64,000 nucleotides of DNA from Symbiodinium natans (taxonomy: Eukaryota; Sar; Dinophyceae; Suessiales; Symbiodiniaceae). The notes under the pieces are model-generated. The model had not been told where the DNA came from, ran no database searches, and was given only the letters and a program-made list of their open reading frames with translations. Shown one piece after another: positions 35,401-44,580 of the stretch (within the stretch, counting starts at the first letter, position 1; the number at the start of each line of letters is the position of its first letter). A program made the translations under genes and the position numbers. Where the stretch lies: assembly GCA_905221605.1 (NCBI GenBank), contig CAJNDS010000224.1, forward strand, positions 1,029,085 through 1,093,084. Direction: 5' to 3'.

Positions 35401-35523
35401 TCTTTGCTGAGGGCTCGCTACCAACACTTGAGAGCCCGAAGCTGTCCGAGCTTCGTGAGCGACTTGAGAGCACTGAACGTGCAGCCCAGGTAAAGCTGGG
35501 GCTGCTGGACGCTCCAAGGCAAG
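35401..35523 (+). CDS. Exon-like segment, helical/charged
   Basis: The island starts right after the telomeric array ('ctaaag|') and ends at 'caag|gtaagg'. It is open in one frame with strong coding composition (FAEGSLPTLESPKLSELRER, then LESTERAAQVKLGLLDAPRQ). The frame stays open to a second possible donor at 35,571. No known domain; a coiled-coil-type helix is likely. Confidence 0.5.
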
Positions 35524-35589
35524 GTAAGGCCCACACTGGCCGTCAAGGCGGTCGAGCCTTTGAGTGTCAAAGGTAAAGACCCTAAACCC

Positions 35590-36300
35590 AAGACCTTTTG
35601 CTGGTGCAACCTGGCCCCCCCCCCCCAAGGACCGTTGCTGGTGCAACCTGGCCCCCCCCCAAGGACCGTTGCTCGTGCAACCCGGCCCCCCCACCACATT
35701 TGCTGGTGCAACCTGGGGCCCCCCCTTCAAGACCATTGCCAGGCTCAGACCGCCCCGGACCCTTTGCGGGGCTTACTTTTCCCGGACCATTTCCGACCGT
35801 TTTTCCCTTTTTCCGGACCAAAACTGAGCAATTTGGGCTTCCCAGACCATTTCTGAGCCTTTTTGGGCTTCTCCCAGCTTTTCTCCCAGACCAGTTCGGA
35901 GCTTTGATTTTTTAGCCTCTTTGGCCTTCTGCCAGCTTTTTTTGGGCTTGGCTCAGACCCTTTCTGAGCATTTCTGAGCTCCAGACCATTCCTCAGCCTT
36001 TTGGGCTTCTCCCAGACCATTTCTGAGCTTTTTTTCTGCTCTTCCCGACCATTTCTGAGCTTTCTTGGGCTTCATTCCTGAGCCTCTTTGCTCCTCCCGA
36101 ACCATTTCTGGGCTTTTTGGGCTCCTCCATCTTAGGTTTTTGGGCTTCCCCCAGACCATTTCTCCGCGTTTTTGGGCTCCCCCCAGACCATTCCTGAGCC
36201 TTTTTGGGCTTCACTCATTTCTGAGCCTTTTTGGTGCTTCTTTGGCAGAAGCTCCCAGGCCATTGAGGAACCTTTTGGGCTCTCCCAAAGGGAAAACTTG
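35590..36300. repeat. Two degenerate tandem repeats
   Basis: 35,590-35,745: four copies of a ~36-46-bp unit 'ggaccgttgctggtgcaacc' with poly-C. 35,760-36,290: degenerate ~40-bp units 'cagaccatttctgagccttt' + 'ttgggcttc'. 36,300-36,430 is unique and unassigned. ORFs here are repeat artefacts. Confidence 0.85.
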
Positions 36301-36454
36301 CAAACATTTCTTTTGTGTTCACAACAAAGCCCCCCTCACAAAGGCTTCGGTAACCTCCAGAAGCATGGGAGGCTCTGGACGCTTCCAGGAGCTTTGCAAG
36401 CTTTGGCAGCCTCCAAAAGCTTCGAAAGCCCAAATTCTGACGAGGGAGAGTCGT

Positions 36455-37140
36455 GTCGGGACGCTGGCCCGGTCGAGGGGCATCGCTACCCCTTGGGTAA
36501 CCCAAACCAATCAGCCACCCCACGACATTTTCACAGCCTTGTCTTGGTCAAGGGAGATCGTATCGGGACGCTGGCCCGGTCGAGGGGCAGCGCTACCCCT
36601 TCGGTAACCCAAACCAATCAGCCACCCCACGACATTTTCACAGCCTTGTCTTGGTCAAGGGAGATCGTATCGGGACGCTGGCCCGGTCGAGGGGCAGTGC
36701 TACCCCTTCGGTAACCCAAACCAATCAGCCACCACGACATTTTCACAGCCTTGTCTTGGTCAAGGGAGATCGTATAGGGACGCTGGCCCGGTCGAGGGGC
36801 AGCGCTACCCCTTCGGTAACCCAAACCAATCATCCACCCCCACGACCTTTTCACAGCCTTGTCTTGGTCAAGGGAGAGTCGTATCGGATGCTGGCCCGGT
36901 CGAGGGGCAGCGCTCTTCGGTAACCCAAACCAATCAGCCACCCCCACGACCTTTTCTTGGTCATCGGAGAGTCGTATCGGGACGCTGGCCCGGTCGAGGG
37001 GCAGCGCTAACCCCAACTGCTTTGTGTCGATGGTTTCCGCGCTGGCAAACGAGGATCGCAGACAAGGGATGCCAAACGCCCGCAAAGAAGCACGTCGGGA
37101 CGCTGGCCAGGTCGAGGGGCAACGGTACCCCTACGGTAAC
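36455..37140. repeat. ~107-bp tandem repeat, about seven copies
   Basis: Copies of 'gacgctggcccggtcgaggg' start near 36,459, 36,567, 36,675, 36,779, 36,888, 36,981 and 37,099. Each is followed by 'aacccaaaccaatc' and 'cacgac.ttttcacagcctt'. Later copies are shortened and diverged. Confidence 0.93.
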
Positions 37141-37239
37141 CCAAACCAATCTGTGAGACCTTTGATGATGAAGGGCTATCCCCCCGACCTTTCACAGCCT
37201 AGGGGCAGCGTTTTCCACAACTTCACATCTTTGCAGCCC

Positions 37240-37338
37240 TGCCTCAGCAAGGCTCAGATCGGGACGGTGCAGAAACAGCGTGCGCAGGGGCACAGCATGC
37301 CCCCGCTGGAAAAAGCAAAACAAGACTTTAGGAACTAA
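37240..37338 (+). CDS. Exon-like segment with a stop codon
   Basis: Acceptor 'cacatctttgcag' (ends near 37,240), then an open frame PCLSKAQIGTVQKQRAQGHS... ending DFRN and TAA at 37,336-37,338. GC-rich third positions favour this frame, but the other two are open as well. It could be the last exon of the cluster that starts near 34.48 kb. Confidence 0.35.
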   Translation, partial: CLSKAQIGTVQKQRAQGHSMPPLEKAKQDFRN

Positions 37339-37477
37339 ACCCTAAAATAGATATGCCGGGTGGCTTGGGGTGGGCTTACCGCCACGCGATGTTGCGAGCG
37401 ACCCGGGCAGAGGGGCCGGTTATAAAAAATAAGGTGAGGCCCCGGAGCCTAGCGAGCAACCCAGAACGTAACACACC

Positions 37478-37557
37478 CTAAACCCTAAACCCGAAACCCT
37501 AAACCCCAAACCCTAAACCCTAAACCCTAAACCCTAAACCCTAAACCCTAAACCCAT
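37478..37557. repeat. CCCTAAA array
   Basis: About 11 units. The preceding 37,340-37,475 is unique sequence with no visible gene. Confidence 0.95.
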
Positions 37558-37594
37558 TCATCATGGTGCCTTCTTTTTTTTCTCCCGTCCTGAG

Positions 37595-37660
37595 GTTGAC
37601 AATCCAGTTGAGAACGCCGTGGACGTGGTCTCAAGTATCTCCCAAAGCACCGACTCGGCT
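37595..37660 (+). CDS. Exon-like segment before an introner
   Basis: Acceptor 'ttttctcccgtcctgag', then VDNPVENAVDVVSSISQSTD... ending at a GC donor (gct|gcttgg) in phase 0. The following intron is a family-D TIR element, and the next exon (37,877) continues in phase 0. Unknown protein. Confidence 0.5.
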
Positions 37661-37876
37661 GCTTGGTAGCCCAGTGGTGCCCTTTTGCGCCCCTGTTGGG
37701 TTCAAGGTTCCCTTGAAACGCTAAACCCTAAACCCTAAACCCTAAAATCTAAACCCTAAACCCTAAGCCCTAAACCCTAAACCCTAAACCCTAAACCCTA
37801 AACCCTAAACCCTAAACCCTAAACCCTAAACCCCAAAAGGGTATCCTGATTACAATGTGGCTACTGGGCTACGAAG
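37661..37876 (+). mobile_element. Introner-like TIR element, family D, with telomeric array inside
   Basis: The ends 'gtagcccagtgg' and 'ctactgggctac' are inverted repeats, and 'ggct' flanks both sides. The GC donor lies just outside the left arm and the acceptor 'acgaag' just after the right arm. The centre (about 37,722-37,836) is pure CCCTAAA, whereas the sister copy at 38,519-38,622 has about 15 bp of unique sequence there. Confidence 0.75.
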
Positions 37877-37933
37877 GCTATTGACGAAGATGAGGAGCTC
37901 GACAGTGTCAGCGAGCTCAGCACCGAGCCTGGG
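37877..37933 (+). CDS. Exon-like acidic segment after an introner
   Basis: AIDEDEELDSVSELSTEPG reads in phase with the island at 37,595-37,660 and ends at ggg|gttggt. Acidic and Ser-rich, no domain recognised. Confidence 0.5.
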
Positions 37934-37957
37934 GTTGGTTTGGACCTACCTTTTTTG

Positions 37958-38070
37958 GTTAGGGTTTAGGGTTTAGGGTTTAGGGTTTAGGGTTTAGGGT
38001 TTAGGGTTTAGGGTTTAGGGTTTAGTGTTTAGTGTTTAGGGTTTAGGGTTTAGGGTTTAGGGGTTAGGGC
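37958..38070. repeat. TTTAGGG array
   Basis: About 15 units, opposite in orientation to the array 120 bp upstream. Confidence 0.95.
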
Positions 38071-38110
38071 TATAGGAACCCTACATGTTGGGATGCTCCT
38101 GAAATAATAG

Positions 38111-38165
38111 CCATGTTCTGGAGAAGTGACCACATGACCTACATGCAGAATATCGTTGTTTCGAG
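38111..38165 (+). CDS. Exon-like segment, faint V-ATPase subunit a resemblance
   Basis: Acceptor 'aataatag', then MFWRSDHMTYMQNIVVS and donor 'ag|gttaag'. The pattern F-x-RS-x-x-M-x-x-x-Q-x-x-V is like the N-terminus of V-ATPase 116-kDa subunit a (typically FRSE-x-M-x-x-x-Q-L). Eighteen residues are too few to be confident, and no neighbouring island confirms it. Confidence 0.3.
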
Positions 38166-38399
38166 GTTAAGGCTCCATGGGCCAAGATTCCCACCGAACC
38201 CGCTGTAACCCGCAGAAGACAAGTTGGTTCCCTAAACCCTACCCTAAACCCTCAACCCTAAACCCTGAACCCTGAACCCTGAACCCTAAACCCTAAACCC
38301 TAAACCCCAATCCCTAAACCCTAAACCCTAAACCCTGAACCCTAAACCCTAAACCCTAAATCCTAACCCCTGAACCCGAAACCCTCAAGTGCGGCCCAG

Positions 38400-38518
38400 G
38401 AGTGGGCACGCGCGGTTTCCCATGGATCTTCGGTTTGTCCGGTGGAACGTACTTTCATCCAATTCCACACCCGTGCGCCCGGACGGCACCGACGATCGCG
38501 GTCCATCTAAGAGCCTCG
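38400..38518 (+). CDS. Exon-like segment before a second family-D element
   Basis: From 'gcggcccag|', open as SGHARFPMDLRFVRWNVLSS..., ending where the TIR element begins (ctcg|gtagac). It contains an ATG. Phase across the element is ambiguous because 'agcc' is repeated at both ends. Confidence 0.4.
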
Positions 38519-38622
38519 GTAGACCAGTGGTACCCTTTTCCTTTTTTTTTGGTTCAAGGTTCCCTTATATTAGCCAACCAAAAAAGGGTGCCCTTATGAT
38601 AATATGGTTTCTGGGTACCAAG
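38519..38622. mobile_element. TIR element, family D, intact centre
   Basis: The left end 'ggtagaccagtggtaccctt' and the right end 'aatatggtttctgggtacc' are inverted repeats; about 104 bp. Internal 'ggttcaaggttccctt' and 'aaaagggtgccctt' match the copy at 37,661-37,876. A diverged fragment lies at about 42,350-42,450. Confidence 0.8.
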
Positions 38623-38805
38623 GAGCCGCGGGTCGTCCAGGCATTCACCGGACCATCCGGGGTCACCCGTGCCACGGAAGTTTTTTTACAAGGGGTCTTT
38701 CCAGTTTTGTCCAGCATGAAAGGAGCCTTGAAGGTTTTTCAATCATGGCCAAGGCGTGAATTGGCTGCCTTCACACCTCGTGATTGGCGCCACATTTCAG
38801 CATGA
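38623..38805 (+). CDS. Exon-like segment ending in TGA
   Basis: Open as EPRVVQAFTGPSGVTRATE..., continuing to TGA at 38,803-38,805. It lies just after the TIR element's 'accaag'. No domain is recognised. 38,806-39,020 appears non-coding. Confidence 0.35.
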   Translation, partial: EPRVVQAFTGPSGVTRATEVFLQGVFPVLSSMKGALKVFQSWPRRELAAFTPRDWRHISA

Positions 38806-39279
38806 GGAAGTAGTTTAAAGTTCGCTCTTCCTGGACACGGCATGTAATACCGGTACCAAGAGAAGTCACCAAGTCTTTTCTAAATCGCCCAGCATTCCGA
38901 CTGTCACAGAGCATGCGAAGTCTCCAGCACCAGGGTACTGATGGCTCTCTCGCGGACATGCGGCCAAGCCCCGATTGTGGCTCGCTTTGGGACCCCTTAT
39001 ACAGCCTTGACATTTAGGCACCCTAAACCCTAAACCATAATGACGCGAACTGGCTGTATGTACTCGCTCAGGTGTTTAACTGATGCGTGCGGTGTGAGGT
39101 CCGTCATCCCAGGTGCTCGAAGGTAAGATTCAGGAAATCTAGTGTGATTTCGGTTACTGTAGGCTGTAAGGAAAACAAAAGGATAAGCGGGCTTCAGGTT
39201 CTCACACTCTCGAATGCTGCTCGGGAAGCCGGAATGTTTGGTGCGTCCTCCCGAAACCCCAAACCCCAAACCCAACTTG

Positions 39280-39405
39280 GAGGTTCAGGGTACTTATACC
39301 AATTATACGTACTCAAAAGCCCCTCATAAGTACCCTAGCAGGGTTAGAGTTGGGCTATAAGTGCAGTTCTAGTTGGGTTACTAAGTACCATGAACCTCCA
39401 AACAA
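39280..39405. mobile_element. TIR element, family A
   Basis: 'cttggaggttcagggtactt' at the left and 'aagtaccatgaacctccaa' at the right, ~125 bp, MITE-like. Confidence 0.85.
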
Positions 39406-39417
39406 ACCCCCTGATTG

Positions 39418-39659
39418 TTCCCGTGGCCCCGTGGTTTGCCGGCAAGAGTTGCCGTTGAAGCTGGCAGACCGCAGCAAAGGTCGGACTCACTGAAGGACAT
39501 CGTATGTATCTCTGCGTATACGCATCTACACATTATATATATATATGATATAGAGTTTCCATCATTCGAAGTATTCCTTCTATTATTTCAGGATTATATC
39601 TTCTCGAAGTTATGGTTTTCTTTTGGGGTTTACTATTACAACGCGGCCTCTAATATATA
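39418..39659 (+). CDS. Possible two-exon segment
   Basis: An open frame (LPARVAVEAGRPQQRSDSLK, ending DI) meets donor 'atc|gtatgt' at about 39,500. After an AT-rich stretch, acceptor 'cttctattatttcag' leads to DYIFSKLWFSFGVYYYNAAS and TAG, in the same frame. Neither part is recognised. Confidence 0.35.
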
Positions 39660-39677
39660 GGGTACCAAAGAGAACGT

Positions 39678-39895
39678 ACCACATATATATATATGTATAT
39701 ATGTATATATGTATATATATATATGTCTGTATATACCCACATACATATATATATATATACATTTATGTATATGTATATATAGGTAGTGAAAGATCTAGTC
39801 GATCATACAGTCTTATACACACACACACACACACGCACACACACGTACAGAGAGGAGAGAGAGAGAGAGAGAGACACACACACACACATACGCAT
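39678..39895. repeat. (AT)n, (CA)n and (GA)n microsatellites
   Basis: ATATGT runs (39,678-39,780), CA (39,819-39,845) and GA/CA (39,852-39,890). 39,900-40,290 is unique to degenerate with no clear gene. Confidence 0.93.
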
Positions 39896-40304
39896 CTGCG
39901 TGTGCATATCTTTTCGATGATGCGATACATATCTCCCCACCCAAAAGCAGGCACTGCAACAGCAATGACATCGCCCAAACTCATCTGCAAGACCACGGGT
40001 TGGGCCTTTCTTTTTTAGTTTTCAGGGTTGTGGGCCTTCGGGTTTTCAAGCCTTTTCAAGGTTTCTTGTTCCAGGTTTGTTTAGCGCTGAGGGCTTCAGG
40101 TCTTATTCGAGGTTTTGGTTTTGGGTTTTTTGGCTTTCGGGTGCAGGGTTTACGACCTTCGTGAGGGTTTTGGGGTTCTGGGCCGCAGGTGGAGAACGGG
40201 TGGGGGGTGGGGGGGGCTCGCCATTCGCGAGCCATGATCATACATGCACATGCATATACGCGTAGCCTTACATATAGAAGGCGCGCATTCAAATTCCTCT
40301 TTCT

Positions 40305-40425
40305 CATACAGGAAAACATGTGCACCAAATGCAAACACACATACGTACAGCTGCAAAACACCAAATCCCATTGTACATTGTCTAGATTCTTTGCCCACTT
40401 GCTGGTGCAAGAGTCCGATTTCTGA
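40305..40425 (+). CDS. Possible terminal exon, Cys/His-containing
   Basis: Acceptor 'attcctctttctcatacag', then ENMCTKCKHTYVQLQNTKSH... to TGA. A C-x2-C pair is present but there is no complete zinc-finger pattern. Low certainty. Confidence 0.25.
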
Positions 40426-40464
40426 CCGCGAACGCCAGGTACTTGGGACAAGCTTTGACTAGCC

Positions 40465-40935
40465 CTAAACCCTAAACCCTAAACCCCCATTGCAGGATCT
40501 TGTCCTGATTTCTGGCTGAGGTTCTTTCCTCCTGAGGTTCTTTCCTCCTTTCCGCTTCATGTGCACGCCAACAGAGACGCCGAGTCCGAATTGCCGCAAT
40601 GGCACTGACCACTCGAGCGCGTCGCTTGGGTCTACCAGGCCCCATGCTGCCTGCGTAATCCGAGAAATTTTCAAGATGGCGAAGCACAAGCGAAGAGCAC
40701 ACAAAGTGCAGTTTAGCCGAATTCGCAGTTTCGTAGCTGTCCAGCATGATTCTACCATCTCGACCAGAATCAGTGCAGGACACAGATCAGATACGTTAAA
40801 ATTTAAAGCGAGCTCTGTCTTGAGAATGGTGCAATGATGATGCCCCTTGCCTATGAAGAGGCTGCACGCTAGAGCATTTGTGAGAGTTGGGCACAAACCT
40901 GCAAATGCACTGCATATGTCGGCGGTTTTCCCCAA
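40465..40935. other. Unique 470-bp segment, open on both strands
   Basis: A + strand ATG ORF (40,559-40,837) and a - strand ORF lacking ATG both cover the segment. Neither has a recognisable domain, and codon composition does not decide. 40,935-41,170 is also unique without a gene. Confidence 0.2.
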
Positions 40936-41179
40936 GCCTCACACCCGATCTGGTAAAGCCTACATCCTAAACCCTAAACGCTAAAGATCTGAGGTGTAGG
41001 GTTCAGGGCTTAGGGTGCAGGGGCCCATACAATGAAGATTGTTGCGTCACAACTCTCTCCGTAAACGGGCCCTGAAAGCGTCATTGTCAGGGGTAGCCAA
41101 AGAGAAACCTTACTAGTGATCATGCGATCCTGCTTCTTTGTCACCTCTCGGCCCCTGAGAAAACGGGGCTGGCCCTAAA

Positions 41180-41600
41180 CTCTAACCCCTAACCCCTAAA
41201 CCCTAAGCCCCAAGCCCTAGGCCCCTAACCCTAAACCAACCCTGGGCCCAGAGCCCGGAGCCCTGTACCCTAAACCCTGAACCCTAAACCCTAAACCTTA
41301 AACCCGAAGCCCTAAACTCTAAACCCTAAACCCTAAACCCTAAACCCTAAACCCTAAACCCTAAACCCTAAACCCTAAACCCTAAACCCTAAACCCTAAA
41401 CCCTAAACCCTAAACCCTGAACTCCTCTCCTTGCATCCTCGCACCTTTTCAGCACAGACTGGGCGGGTGCAGACGGGGCGAGCGACTCCATGATGTGCGG
41501 CTGAGCCAGTGCAGATTCAGGGTTCAGGGTTCAGGGTTCAGGGTTTAGGGTTTAGGGTTTAGGGTTTAGGGTTTAGGGTTTAGGGTTTAGGGTTGGGGTT
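41180..41600. repeat. CCCTAAA then TTTAGGG arrays around a short unique island
   Basis: 41,180-41,425 is CCCTAAA-type and 41,517-41,600 is TTCAGGG then TTTAGGG. The island between (after 'ccttttcag') reads TDWAGADGASDSMMCG and TGA; it could be a last exon. Confidence 0.85.
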
Positions 41601-41609
41601 TTAGGGTTT

Positions 41610-42560
41610 AGCGGCAGGGTTTGGCCCTTTGGGTGTTTAGATAGAGCCCCATAATTAGCCCTGATCCATGCGCTCAGCTTCATCCCGGAAACAAGCGTGG
41701 CCCGAATGGGTTTAGCACCCTGAAAAATGGAACAAAGCGCTTCCAATGCCGCAGACACTGCAAGAGGTGGAACACCCCCTTCCCCAACCCGAAGCCCAAA
41801 ACCCTAAACCCGAAGACCTAACCCCTAAATCCTACATGTTCAATCTCAGTCGCTTCAACCTGAAGCGGAGGCCGCAGATCAACTCTTTAACGTGAAGCCT
41901 CGCTGCCCCACCACACCATCTGGAGCTCTTTGTCCAGCTTTTTCGCACGCAGGGCCTGCAAAGAGAAGGCTTGAGGGTTTAGGGTTTTTGAGGGGTTATA
42001 TCACCCTAAACCCTAAACCCTAAACCCTGAACCCTAAACCCTAAACCCTAAACCCTAAACCCTAAGCCCTAAACCCTAAACCCTAAACCCTAAACCCTAA
42101 ACCCTAAACCCAAAACCCTAAACCCTAAACCCTAAACGGGGTTCAGGGGTTTTAAGATCTTTCCGGGTTTTGTCTGCGGGTAGAACGTACATGCAGTATC
42201 CAGATTTCATGGGGAGCTTGCCTTGTCGGATGGTGCGGTTTAGGGTTTAGGGTTTAGGGTTTAGGGTTTAGGGTTTAGGGTTTAGGGTTTAGGGTTTAGG
42301 GTTTAGGGTTTGGGGTTTGGGGTTAGGAGGACAGGGTAGGCCTTATTCGTCTTTTTCGGCGTTTAGGTTCCCTTATAAGCCCCCTTTACACCAAAACGGG
42401 TACCTTTCCTTTTCCTTGCTTACTTGGGTCTTGTGGAAAGAAGCGCCGCAGGAAAGTAAATTTTTACGTAGGTTTAAGTTCGTTTGCACAAGCGACAAAC
42501 GACGCTGCCTCTTCAGTGTCTCTGCGGAGGGTGCCTTGGTCGCGTGACGTCGATTTGGGT
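41610..42560. other. Exon-like islands, strand unresolved
   Basis: Unique islands at 41,610-41,770, 41,835-41,965, 42,140-42,237 and 42,345-42,550 are separated by telomeric arrays (42,004-42,137 and 42,238-42,326). Each has at least one open frame with plausible splice sites on both strands. Examples are ALRAKKLDKELQM on the - strand at 41,920-41,960 after 'ctctttgcag', and ESKFLRRFKFVCTSDKRRC on the + strand at 42,457-42,547. I cannot decide orientation or product. Confidence 0.35.
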
Positions 42561-42925
42561 TTAGGGTTTAGGGTTTAGGGTTTAGGGTTTAGGGTTTAGG
42601 GTTTAGGGTTTAGGGTGTAGGTCAGTTTCTCGTCAGCGTCGGGCCGTTGCATCGCTTGAACTCATGACGCCATGCATGCGCTCGTGTGCTGAACATCGGT
42701 TCTTGGGTTTAGGGTTTAGGGTTTAGGGTTTAGGGTTTAGGGTTTAGGGTTTTGAAGGTTGAAGGTTTACGAGAGTGCAGGGCCCCGCAATCATGCCCGC
42801 ACCTTAGGCTTAGCTTTCAACTCCGGACCTGGAGAATATCTGAAAGGTTGTAGCTTTTAGGGTTTAGGGTTTAGGGTTTAGGGTTTAGGGTTTAGGGTTT
42901 AGGGTTTAGGGTTTAGGGTCTAAGA
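42555..42925. repeat. TTTAGGG arrays with short unique spacers
   Basis: Arrays at 42,555-42,620, 42,705-42,755 and 42,856-42,918. The ~90-bp spacers show weak exon-like frames only. Confidence 0.9.
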
Positions 42926-42929
42926 ACTC

Positions 42930-44490
42930 TTAAAGGTATATGTAACATATGTAACGTATAGAAGAGTTGTACAAGTGAAGGGCCCTATGGGCAGGGTTTG
43001 CGACAACAGCCCCTACGCCCGGCGGTCCTGCGTGCGGGAAGCAGTGGTGCATGCCTTGAATCCTCAAACTGCTACGAGTCTACGAGGGATGAGGACTGCT
43101 TGATTCAGTCGGATTGCTGCAAGTGTTTGGGGGTGCACAAAACCCTAAACCCTAAACCCTAGGCCCTAGACCCTAAACCCTAAACCCTAAACCCTAAGCC
43201 TTGAGGGAGACCTTCTTTGAGGATTCAATTCAGTCTGAGCCGACAACTGCCCAACGCTGCCCATGCCGGCCAGTCTGCGCCCGGGTATCGGATGTGAGAA
43301 TTTCTTACCTCCGCCTGGAAGAATGGGAGGGTTTAGGGTTTAGGGTGTTTAGGGTGTAGGGTGTAGGGTGTAGGGTTCAGGGTTTAGGATTCAGGGGAAA
43401 ATGGCAAAGTGTTGGCAGGACTCAGGGTAATCATAGCGCCGAAACCGGCCCTGAGTTTAGGTTTGCACCCTCCAACTGCATAGGGCGTCCCCTGTAACCT
43501 TAGTAAGTAGGGTTAGTAAGTTGGGTTATGAGGATGTCTAGAACAAAACTAGGTAGACTTACTAGGTCAAGAGGGCTTCCTACCAGCATAGTCTTTGGGC
43601 CTTTGTTAAGCTCCCTAAACGAGCAACGATACAAACCCCAAACCCCCAAACCCCCAAACCCCCAAAACCCCCAATCCTCCAAACGCCCAAACCCCCAAAC
43701 GCCCAAACCCCCAAACCCCCAAACGCCCAAACCCCCAGACGCCCAAACCCCCAAACCCCAAACCCTAAAAACCCTCTGCATGGTGGATGCGCAGGGAAGA
43801 GGGGAAGCTGATACGGCATGGAGCCTGGATGGAAATGGTCGGGCAAAGCCTATAATTAAGCCTTGGACCCTGAGGGTTAAGGGTTAAGGGTCTAGGGTTT
43901 AGGGTGCAGGCTTAGGGTTTAGTTTAGGGTCCTTTTGGGTATTGAGTGTAAAGGCCCTCATTTTTCCGGGGTTGCCGACGGAAGCTCTTGAAAGTTCATG
44001 GGGTGGTTATAGCCCAAAGGAGAGAGCCCGTAAGTCTGGCATCCTTTCGTGGGAAAATCTCATGACATAGGCAGGGCAGGGGTTTCAGAGTCCGCACGGC
44101 AGCCAAGCAAACCTCAACGCCTCTATGGCCTAAACCCTAGACCCAAGACCCTCGAACCCCAGAACCAGATGGCCCGATATTTTTGCTTAGAGTTCTCAAC
44201 GCCCTAAGCCCTGGAGACTAAAGTACTCTGAGGGTTTGAGGTTCTCATTTTTTGGAGTTCTTGTCGCCGGGTTGTTGGAGGGGGTGGGGTTTAATTACAA
44301 GGTTGATAGTTGGCGATTTTTGTAGGGTTCTGTTTTTCGTGCTTAGCACCCCCCCCCCCTCCCAACCCCCCAAACCCCCAAACCCTTAACCCTAAACCCT
44401 AAACCCTAGACCCTAAACCCTAGACCCTAAACCCCAAACCCTAAACCCTAAACCCCAACCCTAAACCCTAAACCCCCCAAACCTAAACCC
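42930..44490 (+). other. Weak exon-like islands upstream of the channel gene
   Basis: Islands that could encode N-terminal parts are ~43,045-43,128 (CLESSNCYESTRDEDCLIQS, Cys-rich), ~43,231-43,280 (SEPTTAQRCPCRPVCAR), ~43,783-43,850 (MVDAQGRGEADTAWSLDGNG) and ~44,090-44,130 (SPHGSQANLNASMA). They are separated by telomeric arrays and a 'cccaaac' 7-9-mer tract (43,635-43,770). None is recognisable, so they are only candidates for the 5' exons of the channel gene. Confidence 0.3.
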
Positions 44491-44500
44491 TAAAGCCCAG

Positions 44501-44580
44501 GAAGCAAGAGCCGGGTCTTCCTGGATGCCGAAGAGATGAAGGCCAAAGTGAAGGAGGCCTTGGCCAGGCCCACCTACAAT
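44501..44580 (+). CDS. Channel exon 1 found: N-terminal cytosolic helix
   Basis: Acceptor 'aaagcccag', donor aat|gtggct. Encodes SKSRVFLDAEEMKAKVKEAL and ARPTYN, the conserved segment just before the first membrane helix of these channels. Starts in phase 2, so earlier exons exist. Confidence 0.85.
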
